From: Tamlana flava
Lineage (GTDB): Bacteria > Bacteroidota > Bacteroidia > Flavobacteriales > Flavobacteriaceae
Direction of reading: 5' to 3'
Assembly: GCF_041287255.1 (NCBI RefSeq)
Contig: NZ_JBGGTX010000002.1
Span: 682,001-746,000 of the forward strand
Length of the DNA: 64,000 nucleotides
The notes under the pieces were generated by a model. It saw only the letters and a list, made by a program, of their open reading frames with translations, had not been told where the DNA came from and did not search any database. Shown here piece by piece: positions 43,069-51,035 of this stretch; position 1 is the first letter of the stretch, and the number at the start of each line of letters is the position of its first letter. Position numbers and translations under genes: made by a program.

Positions 43069-43938
43069 ATGGTATCAATTGACCCAAAGCAATTATCAAC
43101 CAGCAAATTACACAGTTATTTGTTGAGTGCCGTTGCACCTAGGCCCATAGCTTTTGCAAGCACGGTTGATAACGATGGAAACCCAAATTTGTCGCCATTT
43201 AGTTTTTTTAATGTGTTTAGTACCAACCCGCCAATATTAATTTTTTCACCATCTAGGCGTGTAAGCAACAATACGGTTAAGCATACCTTGAACAATGTTG
43301 AAGCAACCAAAGAGGTTGTAATAAATGTGGTGAATTACGATATGGTTCATCAAATGTCATTGGCTAGTACAGAATACCCTGATGGTGTTAATGAGTTTGA
43401 AAAGGCTGGACTGTCCATGCAAAAATCAGATTTGGTTAAGCCATTTAGGGTGGCCGAGTCGCCCGTGCAGTTTGAATGTAAGGTTAATGATGTAATCAAA
43501 TTGGGTTCAGAAGGCGGAGCCGGTAATTTAGTTATTTGTGAGGTGCTCAGAATGCATATTGATGATGAATTTTTAGATGAAAATGATGCCATAGACCAGA
43601 AAAAGTTGGATTTGGTTGCCAGAGCGGGAGGCAGTTTTTATAGCAGAGCAAGAAAAGGCTTTTTTGAAATTCCAAAACCCTTGTCAGCATTAGGTATTGG
43701 GATTGATAATTTTCCGGATTTTGTTAAAAATAGTATGGTTTTAACAGGAAATGACCTCGGAATGTTAGGTAATGTTGAAGATCTGCCAAGTAAAGAAAGT
43801 GTTGAGGCTTTTATAAAGGATTTAGCAGCACGCTATCCGAATATTAAAACGGCAACACATAGACAGAAGCATAAACTGGCCCGTAATTATTTAAGTTTTG
43901 GCGATGTGCAGAGTGCGTGGAAAATATTGCTGTCTTAA
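43069..43938 (+). CDS. Flavin reductase-like FMN-binding protein
   Basis: A 289-residue protein of the flavin reductase/DIM6-NTAB family with a split-barrel FMN-binding fold. Motifs: SAVAPRPIAFASTVD, NLSPFSFFNVFSTNPP, and HQMSLASTEYPDG. The C-terminal 90 residues (from about 200) carry a helical extension. The physiological electron donor and acceptor are unknown. The start ATG 43069 is chosen because a TAnnTTTG box sits 20 bases before it, in the upstream part of the open frame. It is followed 43 bases later by the DUF3127 gene. Confidence 0.88.
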   Translation: MVSIDPKQLSTSKLHSYLLSAVAPRPIAFASTVDNDGNPNLSPFSFFNVFSTNPPILIFSPSRRVSNNTVKHTLNNVEATKEVVINVVNYDMVHQMSLASTEYPDGVNEFEKAGLSMQKSDLVKPFRVAESPVQFECKVNDVIKLGSEGGAGNLVICEVLRMHIDDEFLDENDAIDQKKLDLVARAGGSFYSRARKGFFEIPKPLSALGIGIDNFPDFVKNSMVLTGNDLGMLGNVEDLPSKESVEAFIKDLAARYPNIKTATHRQKHKLARNYLSFGDVQSAWKILLS

Positions 43939-43981
43939 ATCAAAATAAAAGAGTATTAATAAAGAATAAATAATAGATTAA

Positions 43982-44359
43982 ATGGAAGTTCAAGGAAGAA
44001 TTAAAGTGATTGGAGAAACTCAAACTTTTGGTAACAATGGGTTTAGAAAAAGAGAAATCGTTGTGACCACAGAAGAGCAATACCCACAGCATATTATGGT
44101 GGAGTTTGTGCAAGACAAAACAGATTTGTTAGACAACTACCAAGTTGGTCAGCAAGTAAAAATAAGTATAAATTTACGTGGAAGGGAATGGGTAAACCCA
44201 CAAGGTGAAACAAAATATTTTAACTCCATTCAAGGATGGAGAATAGAGGCGTTACAAACTGAAGCTTCAGGCACAAACATGCCACCTGTACCACCAGCAG
44301 ATGCGTTTGAGCCAGCGGGTGATTTAAACGATGATGACCACGACGATTTACCGTTTTAA
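43982..44359 (+). CDS. DUF3127 OB-fold-like protein with an SSB-type acidic tail
   Basis: A 125-residue protein of the family DUF3127. The N-terminal 90 residues read like a small beta barrel (QGRIKVIGETQTFGNNGFRK, VGQQVKISINLRGREWVN, YFNSIQGWRIE). The C-terminus after a proline-rich linker is DLNDDDHDDLPF; its last five residues (DDLPF) are identical to those of SSB at 21213-21665 (DENDDLPF). SSB tails of this form recruit replication and repair proteins. I therefore infer a single-strand DNA or nucleic-acid-binding role. The family is found in Bacteroidota and has no assigned function. It is followed by a repeat and a terminator. Confidence 0.8.
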   Translation: MEVQGRIKVIGETQTFGNNGFRKREIVVTTEEQYPQHIMVEFVQDKTDLLDNYQVGQQVKISINLRGREWVNPQGETKYFNSIQGWRIEALQTEASGTNMPPVPPADAFEPAGDLNDDDHDDLPF

Positions 44360-44367
44360 ATAATTTC

Positions 44368-44396
44368 TGTCACCCTGAGCACAGTCGAAGGGTCTC
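44368..44396. repeat. Flavobacterial intergenic repeat CACCCTGAGC...GAAGGGT
   Basis: A short inverted repeat with ACCCT and AGGGT arms around GAGCACAGTCGA, nine bases after the DUF3127 gene. Sequences of this form are scattered through intergenic regions of many Flavobacteriaceae. Confidence 0.65.
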
Positions 44397-44404
44397 AACA
44401 AATC

Positions 44405-44435
44405 AACCTTTCAGTTTATATTGAAAGGTTTTTTA
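44405..44435 (+). terminator. Terminator between the DUF3127 gene and aat
   Basis: AACCTTTCA paired with TGAAAGGTT around an 8-base loop, followed by a T run. It overlaps the upstream part of the aat open frame, supporting ATG 44445 as its start. Confidence 0.85.
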
Positions 44436-44444
44436 TTTTTAAGA

Positions 44445-45074
44445 ATGCATTATCTCACCAATAAAATATGGTTTCCAAATGTAAATGAAGCGACAAAAGA
44501 GGGCTTGCTTGCCATTGGTGGCGATTTATCTGTTGAGCGTTTGTTGCTCGCTTATAAAAGTGGTATTTTCCCTTGGTTTGATATGGATAACCCAATTTTA
44601 TGGTGGTCGCCAGACCCGCGTTTTGTTTTGTTTCCAGAGCGCCTTAAAGTTTCAAAAAGCATGAAACAGGTTATAAAAAATCCTGATTATAAAGTAACTG
44701 TAGACCAAAATTTCAGAGGTGTTATTCAAGAGTGTTCCCATTCAAAAAGAGCAGGGCAATCAGGAACCTGGATAACCGATAGTATGATTGAAGCTTATGT
44801 GAAACTTCACAAGTCGGGCCATGCAAAATCTGTTGAGGTCTGGAAGGGGAGTGATTTGGTTGGTGGACTCTATGGTGTAGATTTAAACAACGGGATATTT
44901 TGTGGAGAAAGTATGTTTACAAAAGAAAGCAACGCAAGCAAGGTTGGCTTTGTCACGTTTGTACAAAACACCGATTATAAATTATTTGATTGCCAGGTTT
45001 ATACAAAACATTTGGAAAGTTTAGGGGCTGAGGAGATTCCTAGAAATGATTTTTTGAGGTATTTAAATGAATGA
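44445..45074 (+). CDS. aat: Leucyl/phenylalanyl-tRNA--protein transferase
   Basis: A 209-residue enzyme that adds leucine or phenylalanine to proteins beginning with arginine or lysine, marking them for ClpAP in the N-degron pathway. Motifs: WFPNVNEATKEGLLAIGGDL, LLAYKSGIFPWFD, LWWSPDPRFVLFP, and the catalytic region VEVWKGSDLVGGLYGVDLNN with GESMFTKESNASK. Length is normal. The ATG 44445 is used because the alternative TTG lies in the terminator stem of the preceding gene. Its stop region overlaps the longer open frame of the next gene. ClpS and ClpA are not in this window. Confidence 0.96.
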   Translation: MHYLTNKIWFPNVNEATKEGLLAIGGDLSVERLLLAYKSGIFPWFDMDNPILWWSPDPRFVLFPERLKVSKSMKQVIKNPDYKVTVDQNFRGVIQECSHSKRAGQSGTWITDSMIEAYVKLHKSGHAKSVEVWKGSDLVGGLYGVDLNNGIFCGESMFTKESNASKVGFVTFVQNTDYKLFDCQVYTKHLESLGAEEIPRNDFLRYLNE

Positions 45075-45111
45075 TCAAAATATTTTATCTTGTAATGACA
45101 TAATTTTTGAG

Positions 45112-45900
45112 ATGAAAAAAAGCATAGTTTTATTGTTGATTATTTCTTTTTTCAAGTTTGGAAATGCCCAAATTTTAAAAAAGAAAATTCCAGATAAGCT
45201 TGTTGTTTTAACCTTTGATGATGGTTGTGCGAGTCATTACTCCATTGTGGCGTCTTTACTAAAAAAGTACAAGTTTAATGCAACCTTTTTCATGTGTGAG
45301 TTTCCGCCCAATTATAAGGATAGTACAAAATATATGACATGGGGACAGGTTAGAAAACTTTCTGATATGGGTTTTGAAGTAGCAAATCATACACTTTCGC
45401 ATAAGCATATTGATGGACTTTCTAAATCGGAAGCAACAGAAGAGATTAAAGCAATAGAGGCCAAATGCGATTTGGTTGGAATTTCAAAGCCAACCACATT
45501 TGCTTATCCTGCATACGATTTAAATGCCGAATCTTTGGAAATTTTAAAGGAGTTAAATTATAAATATGCCCGTGTAGGAGGGAAGAGGCCTTATGGTCCT
45601 CTGGAAGACCATCCATATTTAATTCCGAGTTGGGCAATGAAAACGGATAATATTGCATTGATTCGGACTGCTTTTTACGAGGCAAAAAATGGCAATATAG
45701 TTGTAATTACCATTCATGGTGTCCCCGATATTGAGCATCCTTGGGTTGATACATCGCCGGAAGTTTTTGAGTCGCATTTAGAGTTTTTGTCAAGGAATAA
45801 TTATGAGGTAATCTCTATTAGTGATTTGGACGATTATATTGATGTTGACGTGGCATTAAAAACAATAACACCTGATTTAGACAAGCCTTTAAAAAACTAG
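45112..45900 (+). CDS. Secreted polysaccharide deacetylase (NodB/CE4 domain)
   Basis: A 262-residue exported protein with a signal peptide (residues about 1-18, ending FGNAQ). The NodB domain follows: LTFDDGCASHYS with the catalytic base D and metal D, and the metal histidines in ANHTLSHKHIDGL. Later motifs are TFAYPAYDLNAE and ITIHGVPD. It would remove acetyl groups from peptidoglycan, chitin-type or pectin-type sugars; which one cannot be told. The ATG 45112 is preferred because the signal peptide then starts with MKKSIVLLL; the frame also continues 45 bases upstream, into the end of aat. Confidence 0.88.
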   Translation: MKKSIVLLLIISFFKFGNAQILKKKIPDKLVVLTFDDGCASHYSIVASLLKKYKFNATFFMCEFPPNYKDSTKYMTWGQVRKLSDMGFEVANHTLSHKHIDGLSKSEATEEIKAIEAKCDLVGISKPTTFAYPAYDLNAESLEILKELNYKYARVGGKRPYGPLEDHPYLIPSWAMKTDNIALIRTAFYEAKNGNIVVITIHGVPDIEHPWVDTSPEVFESHLEFLSRNNYEVISISDLDDYIDVDVALKTITPDLDKPLKN

Positions 45901-45921
45901 GGATTTAACCTAATTTTATAT

Positions 45922-46491
45922 TTATGAGACCTCACTATACCTAAAGCATCCAACTTCGTGGTCGTTTACCATGCCCGTGGCTTGCATATGGGCATATACA
46001 ACCGTGGTGCCTACAAATTTAAATCCGCGTTTTTTTAAGTCTTTGCTAATAGTATCGCTTAATGGGGTGTTTGCAGGTGCGCTTTTGTAGTTTTTTAGGT
46101 TGTTTCTAATAGGTTTGTCATCAACAAAACCCCAAATATATTTACTGAAACTGCCAAATTCTTCCTGTATTTTAATAAATGCTTGGGCATTGGTAACAGT
46201 AGCCTTTACTTTTAATTTGTTTCGTATTATCCCAGCATCAAGCAGTAAACTGTCCATTTTATCTTGGGTGTAAAGGGCTATTTTTTTATAATCGAAATCA
46301 TCAAACGCTTTTCTAAAGTTTTCGCGTCTCCGTAAAATGGTAATCCAGCTCAGCCCCGCTTGAAAAGTTTCTAAAGTTAAAAATTCAAACAAGGTTTCAT
46401 CATCGTAAACAGGAACGCCCCATTCCTTATCATGATAAGTTTCATAAAGGTCATCACCAACACACCAACCACATCTGTGTAATGAATTCAT
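45922..46491 (-). CDS. tag: DNA-3-methyladenine glycosylase I
   Basis: A 189-residue base-excision repair enzyme that removes 3-methyladenine. The beginning RCGWCVGDDLYETYHDKEWG and the histidine/cysteine pair near the end (HMQATGMVNDHEVGCFRY) provide the zinc-binding site. The helix-hairpin-helix core with FLTLETFQAGLSWITILRRR is intact. The ATG 46491 is chosen over a TTG further upstream, which overlaps an A/T-rich GATATTTG promoter-like box. It converges with the deacetylase gene. Confidence 0.94.
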   Translation of the reverse strand: MNSLHRCGWCVGDDLYETYHDKEWGVPVYDDETLFEFLTLETFQAGLSWITILRRRENFRKAFDDFDYKKIALYTQDKMDSLLLDAGIIRNKLKVKATVTNAQAFIKIQEEFGSFSKYIWGFVDDKPIRNNLKNYKSAPANTPLSDTISKDLKKRGFKFVGTTVVYAHMQATGMVNDHEVGCFRYSEVS

Positions 46492-46553
46492 TTTTTGTTC
46501 GGGTTTAAAGTAAAAGTATGACAAATATCATCTTAAATAAAATAAGTTGCATC

Positions 46554-46561
46554 TAAATTTG
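46554..46561 (+). promoter_or_regulatory. TAnnTTTG -7 box of the thioredoxin-like gene
   Basis: TAAATTTG, 38 bases before the start codon. Confidence 0.6.
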
Positions 46562-46598
46562 TGGCTTTAAGTATTGTTTCAACGTTAATAAATGTATT

Positions 46599-47216
46599 AT
46601 GGATACCACAATTAATAACAGCCTTAATCGTAGCATGTCTTACAAGGAATATAGGGATTTGGTAAAAAAGATGGCCGAAAATAATTCTACCACCGGTTTA
46701 GAAAAGACTGAAGTTTATGCGGATTTTACGATGCTTAATGATAAACGAATGAAGCGTTGGGACAAAACCTTAAAGATTTCTGAAGAGTCCCAGCAAAAGA
46801 TTTTAGAATTTAAGCACCCTATAACTTGGTTGGCCATTGCCGAAAGCTGGTGTGGCGATGGTGCCCATATGCTTCCTGCCTTGAATAAGTTGGCAGAGTT
46901 GAGTAAATACATAGATTTGAGGATTGTACTTAGAGATGAAAACCCTGAACTCATGGATGCGTTTTTAACTTATGGAACACGGTCTATTCCAAAAGTAATT
47001 ATGCTTGATAACGAAACAGGAGCGGTTTTGAATACCTACGGACCAAGACCAAGTGAGGCCACAGCCTACGTAAACAGATTTAGGGCTAAATACGGAAAAC
47101 TAACACCAGAATTTAAGGAAGATTTACAACATTGGTATAATAAAAACAAGGGGCAAAACATCATTGATGATATAACCGAAATGTTATGTAAGCTAGAGCC
47201 TACCGTTTGCCAATAA
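46599..47216 (+). CDS. Thioredoxin-family protein with a single active-site cysteine
   Basis: A 205-residue cytoplasmic protein. The thioredoxin fold begins near residue 70 (WLAIAESWCGDGAHMLPALNKLAEL) and includes the cis-proline in TRSIPKVIMLD. Only the first cysteine of the usual CxxC remains (WCGDGA), so it cannot form the normal dithiol pair; a monothiol or structural role is likely. A helical N-terminus of about 60 residues precedes it. Its stop overlaps that of the convergent TonB-like gene by 17 bases. Function unknown; members of this family are annotated only as thioredoxin family proteins. Confidence 0.78.
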   Translation: MDTTINNSLNRSMSYKEYRDLVKKMAENNSTTGLEKTEVYADFTMLNDKRMKRWDKTLKISEESQQKILEFKHPITWLAIAESWCGDGAHMLPALNKLAELSKYIDLRIVLRDENPELMDAFLTYGTRSIPKVIMLDNETGAVLNTYGPRPSEATAYVNRFRAKYGKLTPEFKEDLQHWYNKNKGQNIIDDITEMLCKLEPTVCQ

Positions 47217-47916
47217 ATTGAAACGTAATGGAGCCCAACTGAGTTTCTTTTGTGGGGTCGGCACTAAATTTAGAATCTTTGGCATATTCTAAAGCATGCT
47301 CAATCAAACACTCGTTTGAAGATGTTGATGAGGAGTTTAAATAGGTATCGGTAACATTTCCTTTTGAATTAACCTTAATATTTACCACAATTTTTCCGTC
47401 TACCTCACACAAATAAACGGGAATAGGAATATAGATCTTATTGCGGTTTACCAAAGAAAAACTAATGGTACTTTTATGATTGTTATTTTCAGAAAGCTGC
47501 TTTTTTAAAATTTCGTTGGCCTTGTTGAATTTTGAAAGCTCATCTTCATTTAATTTTGAATCAATTGGAATTTCATACTCCCTTTTTAACGCACTACTAT
47601 TTTCTGAAACATCACTTGTTTTTGGAACATAATCCTCTGGTGGTGCAATGCGCTCGTATGCTTGGGCAAAATGCCTGTTTTCTTGGGTTTCGTTAAAAGC
47701 ACTATTCGTTTCAGCTTTAGCATTGTTAAGTTGTTCCAAAGCTTCTAGCTGCTTGATTTCTTCCTCAGTGGGTTCTTTTTCGGGCTCAAGTTCATAGTAA
47801 CTTTCAGGAATAAATTCACTATGTTTTTTTAGTCCGAGATTAAAAACAGATAGCACTACCGTTCCAGAAATTAGAAAAGTAAGTAGAAGCGCTCTATGTT
47901 GATTTGTTAGGTGCAA
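47200..47916 (-). CDS. TonB-like membrane-anchored protein
   Basis: A 238-residue protein with one N-terminal membrane helix (ALLLTFLISGTVVLSVFNLGL), an acidic, Glu/Pro-rich periplasmic linker (YYELEPEKEPTEEEIKQLEALEQ) and a C-terminal beta-alpha-beta domain (GKIVVNIKVNSKGNVTDTYLN, SKFSADPTKETQLGSITFQF) resembling the TonB C-terminal fold. The linker is less proline rich than in classical TonB, and no ExbB/ExbD genes adjoin. It may be a TonB-like energy or envelope adaptor. Its stop overlaps the convergent thioredoxin-like gene by 17 bases. It is downstream of truB and possibly co-transcribed. Confidence 0.65.
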   Translation of the reverse strand: MHLTNQHRALLLTFLISGTVVLSVFNLGLKKHSEFIPESYYELEPEKEPTEEEIKQLEALEQLNNAKAETNSAFNETQENRHFAQAYERIAPPEDYVPKTSDVSENSSALKREYEIPIDSKLNEDELSKFNKANEILKKQLSENNNHKSTISFSLVNRNKIYIPIPVYLCEVDGKIVVNIKVNSKGNVTDTYLNSSSTSSNECLIEHALEYAKDSKFSADPTKETQLGSITFQFIGKR

Positions 47917-47968
47917 ATCTGAAAAATTATAGGTTTGGGTTCGCTAAATATACGTAAAATAAGATAAT

Positions 47969-48661
47969 TTAGTTTTTTAGGCTTTGAATAAAGTCATTAA
48001 CGGTAACGGCATCATCAACCTTGAAGCTTCCAATTTTTGTGCGCCTAAGTGCCGATAAATGCGCTCCAGACTGTAGAGCTTTGCCAAAATCGTTGGACAA
48101 AGAGCGAATATAGGTACCTTTACTACAAACCACTCTAAAGTCAATATTTAGCCTGTCGATTTTTGTGATTTTAAACTCGGAGATATGAACGGTTCTGGGT
48201 TTTATTTCAACATTTTCGCCTGCTCGGGCAAATTCGTACAAACGCTTTCCATCCTTTTTTATGGCCGAAAAAACAGGTGGTAATTGCTCAATATTACCAA
48301 TAAACTGTTTGGTAGTTTCTTCAATTATGTCTTTTGAAATGTGTTCCGTTGGAAAGGTTTCGTCAATTTCGGTTTCCAAATCATAAGAAGGCGTTGTACT
48401 TCCCAAAACAAAAGTACCCGTATATTCTTTTGTTTGGGCTTGAAATGTATCAATTTGCTTGGTCATCTTTCCTGTACAAATCACCAATAATCCAGTTGCC
48501 AAGGGATCCAAGGTTCCGGCATGACCAACTTTGATTTTTTTAATTTTGAAAGCCTGTTTTATTTCCCACCGCAGTTTGTTCACTACTTGAAAGGACGTCC
48601 AATGCAGTGGTTTGTCTATGAGTAAAACTTGTCCGGAAAGATATTCTTCTGCGGTTAGCAT
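47969..48661 (-). CDS. truB: tRNA pseudouridine(55) synthase
   Basis: A 230-residue enzyme that isomerises uridine 55 of tRNA to pseudouridine. Motifs: GQVLLIDKPLHWTSFQVVNKLR, VGHAGTLDPLATGLL with the catalytic D, YTGTFVLG, and PPVFSAIKKDGKRLYEFARAG, then the KGTYIRSLSNDFG block. The PUA domain is short, as is common outside enterobacteria. The ATG 48661 begins one base after the uppP stop codon, so the two genes are translationally coupled. The open frame continues upstream into uppP, but that part has no family similarity. Confidence 0.95.
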   Translation of the reverse strand: MLTAEEYLSGQVLLIDKPLHWTSFQVVNKLRWEIKQAFKIKKIKVGHAGTLDPLATGLLVICTGKMTKQIDTFQAQTKEYTGTFVLGSTTPSYDLETEIDETFPTEHISKDIIEETTKQFIGNIEQLPPVFSAIKKDGKRLYEFARAGENVEIKPRTVHISEFKITKIDRLNIDFRVVCSKGTYIRSLSNDFGKALQSGAHLSALRRTKIGSFKVDDAVTVNDFIQSLKN

Positions 48662-48662
48662 G

Positions 48663-49457
48663 CTAATTGAAAAAAGTATAAATAATGGCAACAAGGCCAA
48701 TTATGCCACAATAAACTGCAAAATAGGTCAGTTTGCTCCTTCGTACCAAAGAAATCATCCAAGTGCAGGCAAATAGCCCCGCAACAAATGCAGCAATAAA
48801 TCCAATAGATAGTGCCGTAAAGTTTCCGCTGTTATAAGTTAATTCACCACTCAACACATCTTTGGCAATTTTAGCAAAAATAAGAGGAACAACCATAAGG
48901 AATGAAAATCTAGCCGCTTTAGTTTTATCGTTGCCCAACAATACTGAAGTTGAAATAGTTGCACCCGACCGTGAAATGCCAGGAAGCATAGCAATAGCTT
49001 GAGAAATGCCAATAACAAAAGCATTCATAAATGACACTTCTTTGTTCGTGTTTCTGGCCTTATCAGCTAAAAATAAAAGCACACCTGTAATGATGAGCAT
49101 GCTGCCCACCAAAAAGATATTGCCACTAAAAAGTTGTTCCAGTTGTTTTTCAAAAAAAAGCCCGATTGCCACTGCTGGAATCATAGATACAGCAATTTTT
49201 GCCATAAATTGGAGATCCTCGTTCCACTTAAATTTTAGCGCGCCTATTATGAGCGAAATAATATCTTTTCTAAAAACAACCATAGTGCTTAAGGCCGTTG
49301 CAAAGTGCAGTACTACAGTAAAAAGCAAGCTTTCCTCAGGAACGGAATGATTGTCTAAAATAGCTTTTCCAAGTTCTAAATGACCACTTGATGAAACGGG
49401 TAAAAATTCGGTAAGTCCTTGAATAATGCCGAGGATAATCGCGTCTATTATTTCCAT
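48663..49457 (-). CDS. uppP: Undecaprenyl-diphosphate phosphatase
   Basis: A 264-residue inner-membrane enzyme that recycles undecaprenyl pyrophosphate for cell-wall and surface-polysaccharide synthesis. BacA-family motifs are present: QGLTEFLPVSSSGHLELGK in the first loop and MLPGISRSGATISTSV in the second, with eight or so helices. It is the upstream partner of truB and lies with DUF3098 and ftsX in a conserved flavobacterial envelope cluster, here separated from DUF3098 by the glycerate kinase gene on the other strand. Confidence 0.95.
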   Translation of the reverse strand: MEIIDAIILGIIQGLTEFLPVSSSGHLELGKAILDNHSVPEESLLFTVVLHFATALSTMVVFRKDIISLIIGALKFKWNEDLQFMAKIAVSMIPAVAIGLFFEKQLEQLFSGNIFLVGSMLIITGVLLFLADKARNTNKEVSFMNAFVIGISQAIAMLPGISRSGATISTSVLLGNDKTKAARFSFLMVVPLIFAKIAKDVLSGELTYNSGNFTALSIGFIAAFVAGLFACTWMISLVRRSKLTYFAVYCGIIGLVAIIYTFFN

Positions 49458-49534
49458 GGCGTAAAAATATTAAAATAGTGCTACAAAAAGCTTTTTCATT
49501 CTTAAACTTTGAGAATTTGAAGTATTTTAGACTA

Positions 49535-50662
49535 ATGAAGATTGTTGTAGCGCCCGACAAGTTTAAAAGCTCACTCACTGGATGGCAGTTCTGCAATGCT
49601 GTTGAGGAAGGTGTTCATGCGGTAAATCCAGATGTCCAGATAATAAAATTGCCACTTTCGGACGGAGGTGACGGTACAATGGATGTTTTGCAACATCATC
49701 TAAATGGTGAATTGGTTGGTGTTGAAGTAAACAATCCTTTTTTTAATCTCATACAGGCCACCTATTTATATGCAGAAGATTCCAAAACTGCTTTTATAGA
49801 AATGGCAGAAGCATCTGGAATGAAATTATTGAAACAAGAACAATTGGATTGCAAAAACGCCACAACTTTTGGTACAGGCGAAATGATTGCTGATGCTATG
49901 AATAAAGGTGCCAGAAAAATCATTTTAGGAATTGGTGGCAGTGCTACTAACGATTGTGGTATTGGTATGGCTACAGCTTTGGGTTATCAGTTTTTAGACA
50001 AAAACAATAGATCAGTGAAGCCGATAGGTGCCAACCTAGCCAGAATTGAATCTATTGATGTAACTCAAGTTCATCCCAAATTAAATGACGTGGTAATTGA
50101 AGTGGCATGCGATGTTGAAAATCCACTATTCGGAAAAGATGGAGCGGCATTGGTTTATGCAGCGCAAAAGGGTGCAACCGAGGATGATATTAAAATGCTT
50201 GATGATGGCTTAAAAAGTTTTTCAAAAATTATAGAAAGAGTTTTTAATATTAATCCTCAAGCTGTAAAAGGCGCAGGAGCGGCTGGAGGCATAGGCATAG
50301 CTTCAAAGATATTTTTAAACGGGGAGTTGCAATCGGGTATTCAACTTATTAAAAGAGTGGCAAACTTTGACGAAAAAATTAAAAATGCCGATTGGATTAT
50401 TACAGGTGAAGGTATTTTAGATAAACAAACCTTATCAGGCAAAACTGTTCATGGTGTGGCAGTTTCAGCAAAAGCGAAAAATATAAAAGTGGCCGCCTTT
50501 TGTGGCGATTTAAAATTAAGCGAAAAGGAACTTAAAAATTTTGGAATTGATTATACCGATTGGGTTTTACGGCATGCCAAAGACCTAGATGACGCTTTGG
50601 AAAACAGTTATGACTATGTAATAAAAATGGCAATAGGATTTGCCAAGAAAGTGCGTTTGTAA
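49535..50662 (+). CDS. Glycerate kinase (GarK/GlxK type)
   Basis: A 375-residue kinase that phosphorylates glycerate to 2- or 3-phosphoglycerate. Family motifs: MKIVVAPDKFKSSLTGWQF, PLSDGGDGTMDVL, ATTFGTGEMIADAMNKGARK, LGIGGSATNDCGIGMATALG, GAGAAGGIGIA and WIITGEGILDKQTLSGKT. The start ATG 49535 is used because it gives the family N-terminus; the open frame extends 57 bases upstream without similarity. The gene sits on the plus strand inside an otherwise minus-strand envelope cluster, and its stop directly abuts the stop of the DUF3098 gene. Confidence 0.94.
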   Translation: MKIVVAPDKFKSSLTGWQFCNAVEEGVHAVNPDVQIIKLPLSDGGDGTMDVLQHHLNGELVGVEVNNPFFNLIQATYLYAEDSKTAFIEMAEASGMKLLKQEQLDCKNATTFGTGEMIADAMNKGARKIILGIGGSATNDCGIGMATALGYQFLDKNNRSVKPIGANLARIESIDVTQVHPKLNDVVIEVACDVENPLFGKDGAALVYAAQKGATEDDIKMLDDGLKSFSKIIERVFNINPQAVKGAGAAGGIGIASKIFLNGELQSGIQLIKRVANFDEKIKNADWIITGEGILDKQTLSGKTVHGVAVSAKAKNIKVAAFCGDLKLSEKELKNFGIDYTDWVLRHAKDLDDALENSYDYVIKMAIGFAKKVRL

Positions 50663-50914
50663 TTACTCATCAGGATTAAGCAAAATGGCGTAAATCTCAA
50701 AGCCAAAACCAACAAGTACTACCAATGGAGCAAGTCTTATACGTCTCCAACTAAAAATTTCAGGATTAAAAACATTGGGATCATCACTGCCACCGCCTGC
50801 CATTAAAATAAAACCTAGTGCAATAACGGCCAGACCTATAAACATAAATTTATAGTTTTTCTTTCCAAATACAAACGTTGGTTTAGCTTCTTCTTTTCGT
50901 TTTTTTTCTCCCAT
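50663..50914 (-). CDS. DUF3098 membrane protein
   Basis: An 83-residue protein with two hydrophobic helices (FMFIGLAVIALGFILMAGG and LAPLVVLVGFGFEIYAILL). The FGKKNYKFM entry, the GGSDDPNVFNPEIFSWRRIRLAP loop (cited by its two halves GGSDDPNVF and SWRRIRLAP) and the final NPDE are typical of DUF3098, a Bacteroidota family regularly found next to ftsX and uppP. Function unknown; the neighbours suggest cell division or envelope work. Its stop abuts that of the inserted glycerate kinase gene. Confidence 0.85.
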   Translation of the reverse strand: MGEKKRKEEAKPTFVFGKKNYKFMFIGLAVIALGFILMAGGGSDDPNVFNPEIFSWRRIRLAPLVVLVGFGFEIYAILLNPDE

Positions 50915-51035
50915 GATTTTTCCTTGCTGAAAAATTTTAGTGCAAAATAATAGATTTATTTAAAACGACGGTGTTAACGGTTCTCTAAATTATTTAATCT
51001 TAGATTTTTTAGAAAAAGAATTGAATTCCCAGTGG

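Noticed and set aside
44421..44444. TTG start for aat at 44421
   Set aside because: It lies in the stem of the preceding terminator and adds eight residues not typical of the family.
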